Positions 51,999 through 61,293 of a stretch of DNA of 64,000 nucleotides are shown here, in pieces. This stretch comes from Bacillus chungangensis (GTDB taxonomy: Bacteria > Bacillota > Bacilli > Bacillales > Bacillaceae_C). How positions within the stretch are numbered: position 1 is the stretch's first letter; each line of letters opens with the position of its first letter. The notes below the pieces were generated by a model. The model made no database searches. It saw only the letters and a program-made list of their open reading frames with translations, and was not told where the DNA came from. Both the position numbers and the translations under genes were made by a program. The stretch spans positions 1-64,000 of the forward strand of contig NZ_JAUSTT010000014.1 in the NCBI RefSeq assembly GCF_030812995.1, read 5' to 3'.

Positions 51999-52673
51999 AT
52001 GAATATCAATACTTACATTGACCACACGCTATTACATCCAACGGCAACAGAAGCTGATATTAAATCATTATGTGATGAGGCAATAACACATCAATTTAAA
52101 TCTGTTTGTATCCAGCCTTCCTATGTGAGCGATGCTTATCAATTACTGAAAGCCTCGTCTGTTAAAGTGTGCACTGTCATTGGCTTTCCACATGGAGCGA
52201 ACACGATGGAAGGAAAAATATTTGAAGCAAAACAAGCAATTGTAGATGGCGCCAGTGAACTAGATTATGTTGTTAACTTAGGCCACGTAAAAAATAAACG
52301 ATTTGATTTAGTTGAAAAAGAAATGGCGGCTTTTGCGGAATTAAAAATTTCCCAAGATCACCTTGTCATAAAGATTATCTTGGAAACATGCTACCTTGAT
52401 AACCACGAGATTACGGAGCTATGTCAACTTGCGAAAAAGCATCGTATTGACTTTGTCAAAACATCGACAGGCTTTGGAACGGGTGGAGCAACACTGGAGC
52501 ATGTACGTCTCATGAAGCAAGAGGCAGGCGAAGTGATTGCTGTCAAAGCATCCGGTGGAGTGCGTACTTATGAAGATGCGATGCAAATGATCGAAGCTGG
52601 TGCTGTACGTATTGGAACGAGCAATGGGATTGCGATTGTGAAGAAGACGTCCAGTCAATCAGAAAGTTATTAA
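51999..52673 (+). CDS. deoC: Deoxyribose-phosphate aldolase
   Basis: A 224-residue class I aldolase that splits 2-deoxyribose-5-phosphate to glyceraldehyde-3-phosphate and acetaldehyde. The start YIDHTLLHP, the Asp in ELDYVVNLG, the Schiff-base Lys in FVKTSTGFG and the second Lys in VKASGGVR are all present. The ATG at 51999 has GGAGG 6 bases upstream. It ends the operon and, with the DeoR-like regulator, is the strongest clue that a deoxy-sugar phosphate is the central intermediate. Confidence 0.93.
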   Translation: MNINTYIDHTLLHPTATEADIKSLCDEAITHQFKSVCIQPSYVSDAYQLLKASSVKVCTVIGFPHGANTMEGKIFEAKQAIVDGASELDYVVNLGHVKNKRFDLVEKEMAAFAELKISQDHLVIKIILETCYLDNHEITELCQLAKKHRIDFVKTSTGFGTGGATLEHVRLMKQEAGEVIAVKASGGVRTYEDAMQMIEAGAVRIGTSNGIAIVKKTSSQSESY

Positions 52674-52734
52674 ATTCCAAAAATGAAGAAGTGATAGCTA
52701 AGTTTTCATCAGTATAAACCTAGTGATTTCCTTG

Positions 52735-52815
52735 GAACCTTTTCGCTTTTCCACTAATTGGATTTCAGTTTCCTTCTCATATGAGTGAAACGAGTGGAAA
52801 GGTTCTATCAAATGT
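52735..52815 (+). terminator. Extended hairpin after deoC
   Basis: AACCTTT with TTTCCACT in the left arm and AGTGGAAAGGTT in the right arm can form a long imperfect stem, followed by ATGTTTTTT. It likely ends the sugar operon. Confidence 0.5.
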
Positions 52816-52973
52816 TTTTTCAGGGGGAAGAGTCAGCTAGTGTTATGCCAAAACTCGCTCTGTGATTAACTCAGAAGCTAGTCTGTGCTCCTATTGAACG
52901 TACAAATTATTTGAAAAAATGTATATGATCACTTGGCGGTATTTTCTATGAAAAAACCCCGCATTTAACAAGC

Positions 52974-53175
52974 CGTATCTCCTATCTAAGCGAAATAAAT
53001 CAGAGGTGTTAGATGGGGGATAACGGAACAAATGTCTGATTGGCTCCGGCCTGGAGAACTAGGAAAGCTATGGCAATGATGCATGCGATTTCCTTTTGCA
53101 TGCGGTCTTAGCATTTGTTGGTTTTACCTGTTGTCCAGTTGGGGATAAGAGAAAACCCAACTGATGGAAACTTTA
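52974..53175 (+). repeat. Dispersed structured repeat, copy 5 (diverged)
   Basis: The most diverged clear copy. The core ATGTCTGATTGGCTCCGGCC, the middle GCATTTGTTGGTTTTACC and the end GATGGAAACTTTAC remain. Its end stem is CAGTTGGG/CCCAACTG where others have CAGTGGGG/CCCCACTG, a compensatory change. Stem A pairs CTATCTAA with TTAGATGG. Confidence 0.7.
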
Positions 53176-53355
53176 CATGGATAGTCGTTCTGTATTGCAG
53201 GCGATTTTTCCATCGTAATAGATAACGATGAGGGTACATGAAAAAACGAGGGGATTAAATAGGGGATGCGAGAACTGACAATCGTTCAATCCAAAAAATA
53301 ATCAAGGCAAAGAGGGGGCACTATCAGTTAAAAAATAAAAACTGGAGTGAGTTCA

Positions 53356-55080
53356 GTGAAACAAAGAAAAGATAAGAGTGTATTGTCCGGGAAAATCACC
53401 ATTGGGAAAAAGCTAGTAGGAGGGTCTCTGACAGTTCTTTTCTTATTGTCAGTTATTGCTGTCGTCTCCATTATGCAAATTTCAAAAGTGAATACCACTT
53501 ATATAGATTTAATTGAAGACAGCGTACCAAAAGTAACTGCTGTACAAAATCTCAAGGAAGAAGTATATAAGCAAGCCAATGCAGTGAATGGCTTTTTGTT
53601 GACTGGCGATCAAATGTACATAAATGAGTTTGAAGCATCAATTGGCATTTATCATGTTATTTTAGATGATCTGTCCGCATCATTAGCATCAGAAGAAGGC
53701 AAGCAACTGTTAGTCGAGTTGGATGACATGCAGCATGAATACGAGGACCATATTTTAGAAACGATTGCACTAAAAAAAGCGGGAAAAGAGGAAGAATCTT
53801 TATCCATGCTGAGAGGCAAGGTCAGTTATACAGGTTCTAAATTCTTGCAAAAAGCGAATGAGATGGTTGGTTTTCAAGAAGAGCAATTGGATAATGGAAA
53901 GAAAGATGCAACAATCCGAACAGAAGTTGTGAACAAAACAGTGATCATCACTAGTATCATTGCTATTATCGTTGGCTTTGTTATCAGCATACTCATAAGC
54001 CGCCAAATCTCTAGTCCCGTTGCGAAAGTATCGTCTGCTATAAATCGGTTAGCGAAAGGCGATTTTTCAATTGAAAAAATAAAAGTGAAAAATCGTGACG
54101 AAATCGGACAGCTGGTAGCTTCACTTAACAAAATGGTGGATGACTTGCGTACTGTCATCTCACAAGTTTCTCATGCTAGTACACAAGTTGCCTCCTCAAG
54201 CGAGGAACTGTCATCTTCCTCTGAACAAAGTACTTCAGCGGCTGAACAAGTAGCGTACATCTCTCAGGAAAATGCTAAAGGATCTGAACAGCAGCTTCAT
54301 TATTTTCATCAGGCGGCCGCATCCATCCAGGAAATGTCTGCTGGCATGGAACAAATATCGAATGCGAGTGAGTCCATGCTGCAATCCGCAGAAGATGCAG
54401 CAGCTGTTACACAAAATGGCACCAAATCCATTGAAAGTGTGGTACTGCAAATGAATGACATGTATTCTTCAGTTGAGGAGACAACAGGGTCGATCCGTTC
54501 TCTCGGCGAGCATTCTCGACATATTAGCAGCATTGTCTCGCTCATTACAAATATCGCTGATCAAACCAATTTGTTGGCTTTGAACGCGGCTATCGAGGCT
54601 GCCCGTGCTGGCGAACATGGCAAAGGCTTTGCAGTTGTAGCAGATGAAGTACGTAAATTAGCAGAAGAATCAAGAGAATCTGCAGATCAAGTGAAAAAAA
54701 TTGTTGATCAGATTCAACAGGAAACGGAAACAGTGGTGAAAGCAATGGAACGTAATAATGAACAAGTAGCTGAAGGTCTCAACCATACACAAGAAACGAA
54801 AAATGCTTTTGTTGAAATCGAAAACTCTTTCCAAACGGTTACTGGAAAGGTGCAAGATGTATCAGCCGCAGTAGAAGAAATGAATGCGCTTAGTGAACAA
54901 GTCGTTCACACTATTGAAAAGATAGAACAGATTGCTCAAGAAGGATTAAAAGCGTCACAGGAAAGTTCCGCAGCTTCAGAAGAACAGCTGGCAACAACAG
55001 AGGAGATTGCTTCATCTGCGCGATCGCTGGCAGTGCTGGCTGATGAGATGCAGCAAGTTGTCTATCGGTTTAAAGTGTAG
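53356..55080 (+). CDS. Methyl-accepting chemotaxis protein
   Basis: A 574-residue membrane chemoreceptor. Membrane helix 1 is near residues 20-40 ([18 protein letters not shown]), an outside four-helix-bundle sensor follows ([19 protein letters not shown]), helix 2 lies near 195-215 ([19 protein letters not shown]), then HAMP ([21 protein letters not shown]) and the long cytoplasmic signalling coiled coil with the hairpin tip [20 protein letters not shown]. The GTG at 53356 has GGAG 9 bases upstream. Its ligand is unknown. It follows the sugar operon but has its own 5' region. Confidence 0.93.
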   Translation: MKQRKDKSVLSGKITIGKKLVGGSLTVLFLLSVIAVVSIMQISKVNTTYIDLIEDSVPKVTAVQNLKEEVYKQANAVNGFLLTGDQMYINEFEASIGIYHVILDDLSASLASEEGKQLLVELDDMQHEYEDHILETIALKKAGKEEESLSMLRGKVSYTGSKFLQKANEMVGFQEEQLDNGKKDATIRTEVVNKTVIITSIIAIIVGFVISILISRQISSPVAKVSSAINRLAKGDFSIEKIKVKNRDEIGQLVASLNKMVDDLRTVISQVSHASTQVASSSEELSSSSEQSTSAAEQVAYISQENAKGSEQQLHYFHQAAASIQEMSAGMEQISNASESMLQSAEDAAAVTQNGTKSIESVVLQMNDMYSSVEETTGSIRSLGEHSRHISSIVSLITNIADQTNLLALNAAIEAARAGEHGKGFAVVADEVRKLAEESRESADQVKKIVDQIQQETETVVKAMERNNEQVAEGLNHTQETKNAFVEIENSFQTVTGKVQDVSAAVEEMNALSEQVVHTIEKIEQIAQEGLKASQESSAASEEQLATTEEIASSARSLAVLADEMQQVVYRFKV

Positions 55081-55101
55081 GGAAAATGTGGCAAGTAGAA
55101 T

Positions 55102-55137
55102 GAAGGCTGACAACCAGCCTTCATTTTAAGTTTTTCT
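55102..55137 (+). terminator. Rho-independent terminator
   Basis: GAAGGCTG pairs with CAGCCTTC around ACAAC and is followed by ATTTTAAGTTTTTC. It closes the chemoreceptor gene. Confidence 0.85.
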
Positions 55138-55158
55138 TTTTTGCAGTAAAACAGGATG

Positions 55159-55830
55159 TCATATCATACTAACAAAAAAATTATGGAAGGAATGCAAAAT
55201 AACAACCGACCAAATCGAACCTGTCTTTTTATACACCAATCCAAAGATTAGGCCAACCAGAATAATATATATATGACTCCATAAATCGAAGAATACACCT
55301 TTGTAAATCCAAATTGGGTAGTGCACGATTAGAAATAAGAAGGCAGCGATTATATTTGCTTTCCAAAAGCTCAATCTCTTATTAAATTCTTGTAAAATTA
55401 AACCTCTAAATACAATTTCTTCTGTAATTCCAACCAAAAGAATACCATTAAGATAGCTGCCTAAGGATAATTTAAAATTAAATGCTTTTTCATTTAAAAT
55501 ATATACGATGAAGGTAAAATATAAACCTAATAGAAGGGAAAGAACGATCCCCCATAATATCCCCTTTTTTATATTAATATTCATTTTCAAATAGTTGCTC
55601 GGGTTAGAGTGTAAGTACCACTTTATGTATAACCAAACTGGAACTATCCAAACGGAAATCTTAATCAATGCATTTAAAAAGGCAGATGTAACCTCACCTA
55701 AAGGATAGATATACTGTACTAACCATAACTCTTTAAAAGTCCAAACAGAGTAAAAGACTAATATATACATTAAAAATAGTTTTACATCATTTTTGTTTGC
55801 TTTACTCTGTAAATGTAATGCCGATTTCAT
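55159..55830 (-). CDS. CPBP-family intramembrane metalloprotease
   Basis: A 223-residue membrane protease of the CPBP/Abi type with about six helices. The first motif is GITEEIVFRGLILQEF (EExxFR), the second FLFLIVHYPIW supplies His, and the last VVILHSFHNFF gives the third motif. I take the ATG at 55830, which has GGGAGG 6 bases upstream; the frame to 55890 is unsupported. It is only distantly similar to the CPBP gene at 17235. Possible roles are bacteriocin immunity or membrane-protein processing. Confidence 0.83.
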   Translation of the reverse strand: MKSALHLQSKANKNDVKLFLMYILVFYSVWTFKELWLVQYIYPLGEVTSAFLNALIKISVWIVPVWLYIKWYLHSNPSNYLKMNINIKKGILWGIVLSLLLGLYFTFIVYILNEKAFNFKLSLGSYLNGILLVGITEEIVFRGLILQEFNKRLSFWKANIIAAFLFLIVHYPIWIYKGVFFDLWSHIYIILVGLIFGLVYKKTGSIWSVVILHSFHNFFVSMI

Positions 55831-55991
55831 TATTTTCCTCCCAAAATCTATACGCATATTTTTGCATTTATAACACATAAACAATACCATATTACACCAC
55901 TTATTAAAAATGTTCTATGCCTTGTTATTTATGTAATTTTTAGAATAAAGTGTTGATCATTTTAGATCATAAAGACAATTGTTTTTCCTTT

Positions 55992-56144
55992 TTATCCCAC
56001 ATCTAACTGGCAGTAAGACCTCCACCTCAAGAGTAAGAGGAATCGAAGAAGTCTAGGTGGGGGATAACTGCCAGTAAATGTCCGATTGGTTCAACTAACC
56101 ATCAGTGGGGGATAAGAGAAAACCCCCACTGATGGAAGTTTCAC
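55992..56144 (+). repeat. Dispersed structured repeat, copy 6 (internal deletion)
   Basis: Both ends are intact: TATCCCACATCTAACTGGCAG with stem A (CCTCCACCT/AGGTGGGGG), and the end stem CAGTGGGGG/CCCCCACTG followed by GGAAGTTTCAC. The middle from the core GGTTC to the end stem is deleted, leaving about 153 bases. Confidence 0.85.
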
Positions 56145-56231
56145 TTTATTTACAATAATGATATTTAATATTTACATTGTTGGAAAATATAGTATAATAA
56201 TCTTGATAATAGAAAAAAAGGAGGAATATTG

Positions 56232-56852
56232 ATGAAACGATTAAAACTATTTTCATTGTTGACAGTTCTTATCATTTCGTTAGGGATTGGTGGAGTGGTT
56301 CAAGCTAGTGAATTTGATGCAGCAGAAAAACATGAGGACGATTTTTTGAAAAAAGAAATGGCTAGTATTCAAGAGGAGTATCCAGAGGCTACATTTGAGA
56401 AAATTAGTTTGGAAGAATACAATGCACTAAAGGAGAGTATGAAAGAAAACCAGTTGGATTACACATACCCTTCTTATTATCCTGCTCCTCCAGTAACTTC
56501 TGTATATATTCGAGCGATAGAATCAGCAAATGGATATGAAAATGTCATCAATAAGTACGAGACTGTTCCAGTGAAAGGTAAAGTCAGTATTTCGACAATG
56601 GAAATAGGATATGGTGCTAGCAAGCATTGGCTCGGGAATGTTTTTATGGGGAATAACCCTAACTTTCATATTCAGATTTATGCCATTGATTTGACTGGAA
56701 ATGGATATGCAGATGCGTTTCATCATACTGTAACCTTTGATTCTGACAAACATATTGGACCGAAATCTTCAAAAGTATACCAATTTGAAACAGTTTCATA
56801 TAACTATCCTTGGAATTTAATGAGTACGTGGATTAACATTGTTCATGAGTAA
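56232..56852 (+). CDS. Secreted protein of unknown function
   Basis: A 206-residue exported protein. The signal peptide is KRLKLFSLLTVLIISLG with a cleavage site near VQAS. The mature protein begins with an acidic helix (EKHEDDFLKKEMASIQEEYP) and then a beta-rich domain with many Tyr and Asn (YPSYYPAPPVTSVYIRA; KHWLGNVFMGNNPNFHIQIYA). No Cys residue and no family I recognise. The ATG at 56232 follows AAAGGAGG at 7 bases, a strong site. It is bracketed by repeat copies 6 and 7. Confidence 0.75.
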   Translation: MKRLKLFSLLTVLIISLGIGGVVQASEFDAAEKHEDDFLKKEMASIQEEYPEATFEKISLEEYNALKESMKENQLDYTYPSYYPAPPVTSVYIRAIESANGYENVINKYETVPVKGKVSISTMEIGYGASKHWLGNVFMGNNPNFHIQIYAIDLTGNGYADAFHHTVTFDSDKHIGPKSSKVYQFETVSYNYPWNLMSTWINIVHE

Positions 56853-56960
56853 AAGCATTGGGTTATTATAAATTCAAGCAATGGAGCTGTCCTGGGGTAA
56901 GTCAGTTTTACTGCCTTATAGGCAGCCCCTTCTTGTACTGAGTAAAGAAAGAACAAAATC

Positions 56961-57104
56961 CATCCCCCGCCTATTATGAAGTGTAAGAAGCAGAAGTGCT
57001 AGAAGGAGATAACTAAAGGATTAAGACAATGTATTGAACGAAGAAAAAGTGCTCTTTTTTTCGAGAAATCGGATGAGAGCCCCCCTGATTGAAAATTTAC
57101 TCTA
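56961..57104 (+). repeat. Dispersed structured repeat, copy 7 (degenerate)
   Basis: CATCCCCCGCCTATTATG, AGCAGAAGTGCTAGAAGGAGATAAC, GAACGAAGAAAAAGTGC and GGATGAGAGCCCCCCTGATTGAAAATTTAC keep the order of the repeat, but the core is lost and stems are broken. Confidence 0.55.
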
Positions 57105-57182
57105 TGTATGTTTTATGATGGAAACAGCTCATTGGTAATGCAGCTTCGTCCTCGCCGGTATTGTCTGGCTTTGCAACGAAAC

Positions 57183-57204
57183 GGGGAGCCTGTGACGTCT
57201 CCCC
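57183..57204 (-). terminator. GC-rich hairpin 3' of traX
   Basis: GGGGAG and CTCCCC pair; on the minus strand GTTTCGTTG follows. It lies 48 bases beyond the TraX stop and is probably its terminator. GC content is above that of nearby genes. Confidence 0.5.
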
Positions 57205-57251
57205 GGAAGAAAGTACCTAACGCACTGCGAAGTAGTTTCTTTTTTTATTAC

Positions 57252-57953
57252 CTAAATAATGAAGAATCGTATTAAAAAAATTGTAAAGAGGTGGGCTGGA
57301 TAGAAAATATAGAAAAAATATTTATTAATTTTAGGTCGGATACTCGTATGGATATAGATAAAGGGTAACGACAACACCGCAAAGAACTGTAGCCCAATCC
57401 CAAAGCCGAACACATGAACAAAATCACCGGGGAGGGAAAATGACATCAAAATAAAAACAAGAATAAACGAAAGCCAATTTTTGTTACGGCAAAGATAGAA
57501 GATAACCATTAGAATTATTCCGTAAATCCCGTAATCAAGGCCAATGAAGAATACCATCGCAACTGCAATCAGAATCATCCACCAGTTTTTTTTAATATTC
57601 ATAAGCGCGTTTATGACCAGCACACCGGCAATCAGCGTAAAAAAGATGTTCAAAACGAGAATATTTTCAATAAAGCTTTCCCATGTAGGATGAAAAGCCA
57701 TTACAAAAAATGGCTGTGATATAATGGCGAAAACGAATAATCTGCCAATATATTTTTTTGTGCTGCGTGTATATAGGCAACCTACCACTAGACAGTAAGC
57801 AAACAGCGGAAAGGCAATACGGCCGATTATAGCAAGGGCTAAGTTATCGGGGAAAAAATTCTTCATTGTATGGTCTACAGCCATGCTAATAATAGCAACC
57901 AGTTTTAAAAAGTTTGTATCCAGATTTTGCTTGGTTTTCGGTATACATTCCAA
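57252..57953 (-). CDS. TraX-family membrane protein
   Basis: A 233-residue membrane protein with seven or more helices. The start FLKLVAIISMAVDHTMKNF and the FPLFAYCLVVGCLYTRS segment are typical of the TraX family (PF05857), named for pilin acetylation in F plasmids and common in integrative elements of Firmicutes. The start is TTG at 57953 with AAGGAG 9 bases upstream. The flanking DNA is GC-rich and holds a truncated HTH gene, so the gene probably arrived with a mobile element. Its role in this host is unknown. Confidence 0.8.
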   Translation of the reverse strand: MECIPKTKQNLDTNFLKLVAIISMAVDHTMKNFFPDNLALAIIGRIAFPLFAYCLVVGCLYTRSTKKYIGRLFVFAIISQPFFVMAFHPTWESFIENILVLNIFFTLIAGVLVINALMNIKKNWWMILIAVAMVFFIGLDYGIYGIILMVIFYLCRNKNWLSFILVFILMSFSLPGDFVHVFGFGIGLQFFAVLSLPFIYIHTSIRPKINKYFFYIFYPAHLFTIFLIRFFII

Positions 57954-58112
57954 TTTCCTGTTCTCCTTATGGTATTTTGGATGGCGCTAATTTACTTCGC
58001 CTTATCGCTTTATTGCGACATACAACACCGCACTTATTTTATCACGCACGATGGCATCCGGCAACAACAAAACTGCAAGGTTCCGACCGCCTCAATCGGC
58101 GGCCGGAACCTC

Positions 58113-58265
58113 CTAGCGGCACAATTCGTCCATGGTGACATCCAGAGCCTCGGCAATTTTCAAGGCATTGAAAACCATACAGGCCTCGCGTTTTTCGATG
58201 CCCTCCAGCGTCCGGAGCGGAACCCCGCTGACCTTGGCAAGTTGGACAAGGCTCATCTTCCACAT
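58113..58265 (-). pseudogene. Truncated XRE-type HTH protein
   Basis: Fifty residues (MSLVQLAKVSGVPLRTLEG, then FNALKIAEALDVTMDELC) form a Cro/C1-type helix-turn-helix like those in clostridial mobile elements. The expected N-terminal residues before MSLVQL are missing, and one loop (EKREACMV) differs from the usual pattern. The frame upstream is high-GC and unrelated. It may still fold, but no ribosome site is visible. Confidence 0.55.
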
Positions 58266-58284
58266 TTGCTGAGCGGGCGCACGT

Positions 58285-58557
58285 TCACCACCGGCTACAC
58301 CCCCTTCTTTCCCTGACCGCCAGAGTAAGCGCGGACGTGGAAACCACGGCGGCGACCACCAGCGGGATAACACGCCACGGCTGGGACAAGAAGATAGCGG
58401 CTGTCAAAGGCTGGCATTTAACACCAGCACCGCGATAATTGACTTTCGCATAGAACCCACGTATAAGCGTAGGGTACCGGGTCCTTTTGCCCTTAGCGGC
58501 GATGGCCAACGCGACCGTGGCGACCGCATTCGCCCACACGCCGAGGACAAGGGACAA
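58285..58557 (-). CDS. GC-rich open frame, doubtful
   Basis: A 90-residue frame in the GC-rich block, beginning MSLVLGVWANAVATVALAI and ending with another hydrophobic stretch (WRVIPLVVAAVVSTSALTL). Two membrane helices are possible. No family is recognised, and the middle part looks untypical, so it may be a relic of two joined frames from the mobile element. Confidence 0.3.
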   Translation of the reverse strand: MSLVLGVWANAVATVALAIAAKGKRTRYPTLIRGFYAKVNYRGAGVKCQPLTAAIFLSQPWRVIPLVVAAVVSTSALTLAVRERRGCSRW

Positions 58558-58607
58558 CCAGTCCGCTACATTTGCTCCTCCATTTCCATGTCATTAAATT
58601 AGATTTT

Positions 58608-60002
58608 TTAAGCAAGTCCATATTTTTTTAATTTTTGATAGAGAGTAGAGCGGGCAATTCCTAATTCTTTTGCAGCCAATGTTTTGTTGTTGTACGTTTT
58701 TTCGAGGATTTGTTTAATTTTTTCTTTTTCAGTTAGCTGCCTCTCTTCAGCCAGCGAAGTGTATACAGGCGGCAATGGTGATGCAACGGTTTGTGATGAA
58801 GAAATTGCACCAGCTTCTTTTGGCAAAAATGCCATCGCTGTCTCCTCGATCCGTTCTCCTTCCTCATGGAGGACAACAAGCCGTTCTGCAAAGTTTCTTA
58901 ATTCGCGAATGTTGCCAGGCCAGGAGTATGCATAAAACATTGCCATTTGTTCCGCTTTCAAAGAGGGAATCTCTTTTTTATATTTTGAAGCATATTCATT
59001 CAAAAAGGTATTCAACAATTCAAAAATATCTTCCATTCGTTCACATAATGGCGGAATATCAAGATGAAAAACATGGAGTCGATAAAATAAGTCTTCGCGA
59101 AACAAACCTTCTCTCACCATCATTTCTAAGTTCCGATTAGTGGCCGCGATAATTCGAATGTCTACCTTTCTCGGTTTTTGTCCCCCGATTCGATAAATCT
59201 CTTTTTCTTGCAAAGCACGAAGCAGTTTTACTTGCATATCTAATGGAAGCTCTCCAACTTCATCAAGAAACAATGTTCCTTTATGTGCAAGCTCCATTTT
59301 CCCAGGTTTTCCGTTCTTATCTGCACCAGTGTAGGCTCCCGGTTCATAGCCAAATAATTCACTTTCAAAGAGCGCTTGAGGAATCGCTCCGCAGTTCACC
59401 GCAATAAAAGCTTCGTTTTTTCTAAGACTATCTTCATGGATTGCTTGTGCAAAGAGCTCTTTTCCAGTGCCGCTTTCTCCAAGCACGAGGACAGTAGCAT
59501 CGGTTTTAGCAACTTTTTTCGCAAGCTTGATGACATTTGTAATTGCGATGCTTGAGCCTTTAATGCGATGAAACGGGTCTTGATATTGGGTTTCTTGTAT
59601 TTTCTTCTTCAATTTTTGCAGCTCAGTAGAAGTGGAGGAAAGCTTTTCATTTAACTTAATCGTAGTAGTAATATTCTTTTCGACGGACATAGAGCCGATC
59701 AATTTTTTTTCTTCATCATAAATAGGGACAGTCGTGACAAGCACATGCATATCATGGCGCGGTTGATGATACAAATCATAAACCGGTTCCTCTGAGGCTA
59801 ATACTTTAAAATTCATCAAGTCCGCCCGCTGAAAAAATGTCTGAATATCCTTTCCAATTATCTCACTCTGCGAAATATTGTAAATATTTTCGGCAGCACG
59901 ATTCCAATATACAACGATTCCGTCCGTATCTATAATAGAAATGGCTTCATCCAAAGCTGCTAGCAGTGTCTCTAGCGCTCTAATAGGAAAGTAATTGTTC
60001 AT
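58608..60002 (-). CDS. Sigma-54-dependent activator with PAS domain
   Basis: A 464-residue enhancer-binding protein. An N-terminal PAS sensor (about 1-115, IDTDGIVVYWNRAAENIYN) is followed by a short coiled coil, the AAA+ domain with Walker A GESGTGKELF, the sigma-54 contact loop in the form GAYTGA, Walker B GTLFLDEVGEL and an arginine finger region, then a Fis-type HTH (KTLAAKELGIARSTLYQKLKKYG). The ATG at 60002 has GAGGAGAAA upstream. It is divergent from a proline dehydrogenase gene that has a sigma-54 promoter, its clear target, comparable to RocR or PrdR-like regulators of amino acid breakdown. Confidence 0.92.
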   Translation of the reverse strand: MNNYFPIRALETLLAALDEAISIIDTDGIVVYWNRAAENIYNISQSEIIGKDIQTFFQRADLMNFKVLASEEPVYDLYHQPRHDMHVLVTTVPIYDEEKKLIGSMSVEKNITTTIKLNEKLSSTSTELQKLKKKIQETQYQDPFHRIKGSSIAITNVIKLAKKVAKTDATVLVLGESGTGKELFAQAIHEDSLRKNEAFIAVNCGAIPQALFESELFGYEPGAYTGADKNGKPGKMELAHKGTLFLDEVGELPLDMQVKLLRALQEKEIYRIGGQKPRKVDIRIIAATNRNLEMMVREGLFREDLFYRLHVFHLDIPPLCERMEDIFELLNTFLNEYASKYKKEIPSLKAEQMAMFYAYSWPGNIRELRNFAERLVVLHEEGERIEETAMAFLPKEAGAISSSQTVASPLPPVYTSLAEERQLTEKEKIKQILEKTYNNKTLAAKELGIARSTLYQKLKKYGLA

Positions 60003-60137
60003 GATGATGATTTCTCCTCTTCTTTTTCTGACAGTGTATGCAAAATCGTACATGAATAGACAGTTGTGTTTATAAAATCATACACTAAGACGGACAAAAA
60101 AGACAATAAGACGACATTTACTCAAAATAAATACAAT

Positions 60138-60153
60138 TGGCACATTAGTTGCA
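60138..60153 (+). promoter_or_regulatory. Sigma-54 (-24/-12) promoter
   Basis: TGGCACATTAGTTGCA fits the sigma-54 consensus TGGCAC-N5-TTGCW exactly. It lies about 40 bases upstream of the proline dehydrogenase start. The activator encoded on the other strand would bind further upstream, in 60003-60130. Confidence 0.9.
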
Positions 60154-60194
60154 TGTATATAGTGGTAATTATTTTAGGAGGTGTCATACAGCGG

Positions 60195-61112
60195 ATGGAA
60201 AAATTAATGAAAAACTTTTTCTTATTTATGGCTGGTAATCAATCATTGAACAAGTTAGCAAAAAAGCATGGACTTCGGTTTGGAGGCAGTAGGTTTGTCG
60301 CCGGAGAAACATTGGAGGCAGCCATTGACGCTGTAAAAAAGCTAAATGAAAATGGTTTGATGGTTACACTGGATCATTTAGGCGAATTCGTCAGCTCTAA
60401 GGAAGAAGCTAGTGCAATGACGGCATATTGTATGGAAACATTAAAAGCAATTGCTTCTAATCAAGTAGATTCAAACCTATCTTTAAAGCTTACTTCCATG
60501 GGCCTAGATATTTCTTATGATTTTTGTCTGAATAATATGAGAAAAATTCTAGAGCTGGCAAAAGAATTAAATATTTTTGTTCGTTTTGATATGGAAGATT
60601 ACGCTCATCTTGATCAAACATTGAAGCTATTTCGAGATTTGCGCAAGGAATATGATCATTTCGGACTAGTTATTCAAGCATATCTTTATCGAACTGAAGA
60701 AGACATTGTAGCACTAGCGAAGTATGGTACGAATCTTCGCCTTGTGAAAGGTGCGTACAAAGAGTCGCCTGACGTTGCTTTTCCAGATAAAAAAGATGTA
60801 GACGAGAACTACCAACTCATTATTCGCAGGCAGCTTGAATATGGAAATTATGCAGCGGTTGCAACGCATGATGATGCGATGATTGCATATACAAAGCAGC
60901 TTGTGAAAGACTTGAACATTTCGAATGATCGATTTGAATTCCAGTTTTTATACGGTATTCGAACTGAGCTGCAAAAAAGTTTAGTGGAAGAAGGCTACCG
61001 GGTTCGAGTTTATGTACCATATGGAAACGATTGGTATGGCTATTTTATGCGACGTTTGGCTGAAAGGCCTGCAAATGTTGCCTTTGTGTTAAAAGGAATG
61101 GTGAAAAAATAA
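60195..61112 (+). CDS. Proline dehydrogenase
   Basis: A 305-residue FAD enzyme of the short Bacillus type (PutB/FadM, about 303 residues). Typical motifs are GLMVTLDHLGEFV, VRFDMEDYAHLDQTL, IQAYLYRTEEDI, LRLVKGAYKESPDVAFPDK and the C-terminal RVYVPYGNDWYGYFMRRLAERP. It oxidises proline to pyrroline-5-carboxylate at the membrane side. The ATG at 60195 has AGGAGGTG 12 bases upstream. It is driven from a sigma-54 promoter and is followed by an ornithine cyclodeaminase-type gene. No P5C dehydrogenase is seen in the window. Confidence 0.92.
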   Translation: MEKLMKNFFLFMAGNQSLNKLAKKHGLRFGGSRFVAGETLEAAIDAVKKLNENGLMVTLDHLGEFVSSKEEASAMTAYCMETLKAIASNQVDSNLSLKLTSMGLDISYDFCLNNMRKILELAKELNIFVRFDMEDYAHLDQTLKLFRDLRKEYDHFGLVIQAYLYRTEEDIVALAKYGTNLRLVKGAYKESPDVAFPDKKDVDENYQLIIRRQLEYGNYAAVATHDDAMIAYTKQLVKDLNISNDRFEFQFLYGIRTELQKSLVEEGYRVRVYVPYGNDWYGYFMRRLAERPANVAFVLKGMVKK

Positions 61113-61293
61113 GAAGAGATGTCCGCAGATCGAATGTGGGGTTATGAAACAATGACTCCACTATTCTTAAAAAAAATAATTCCTCATATTGGTGGAGATT
61201 TAGTAGAAACAAAGGTAGTATAGGATGAAGGTTCGGAATTTTTTCAATAGATAAATAGGTAAGTTGTATCAAGAAGTAAAGGGTGAATTGCAT
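61113..61293 (+). other. Short gap with a possible relic peptide
   Basis: Between proline dehydrogenase and the cyclodeaminase gene. A 22-codon frame (61152-61223, MTPLFLKKIIPHIGG onwards) ends in a stop and has no ribosome site. Nothing else is recognised, and no terminator separates the two genes. Confidence 0.3.

Noticed and set aside
57914-58316. Two plus-strand frames opposite the TraX start and HTH remnant
   Set aside because: The HTH homology is on the minus strand; the plus-strand frames are open only because of high GC.
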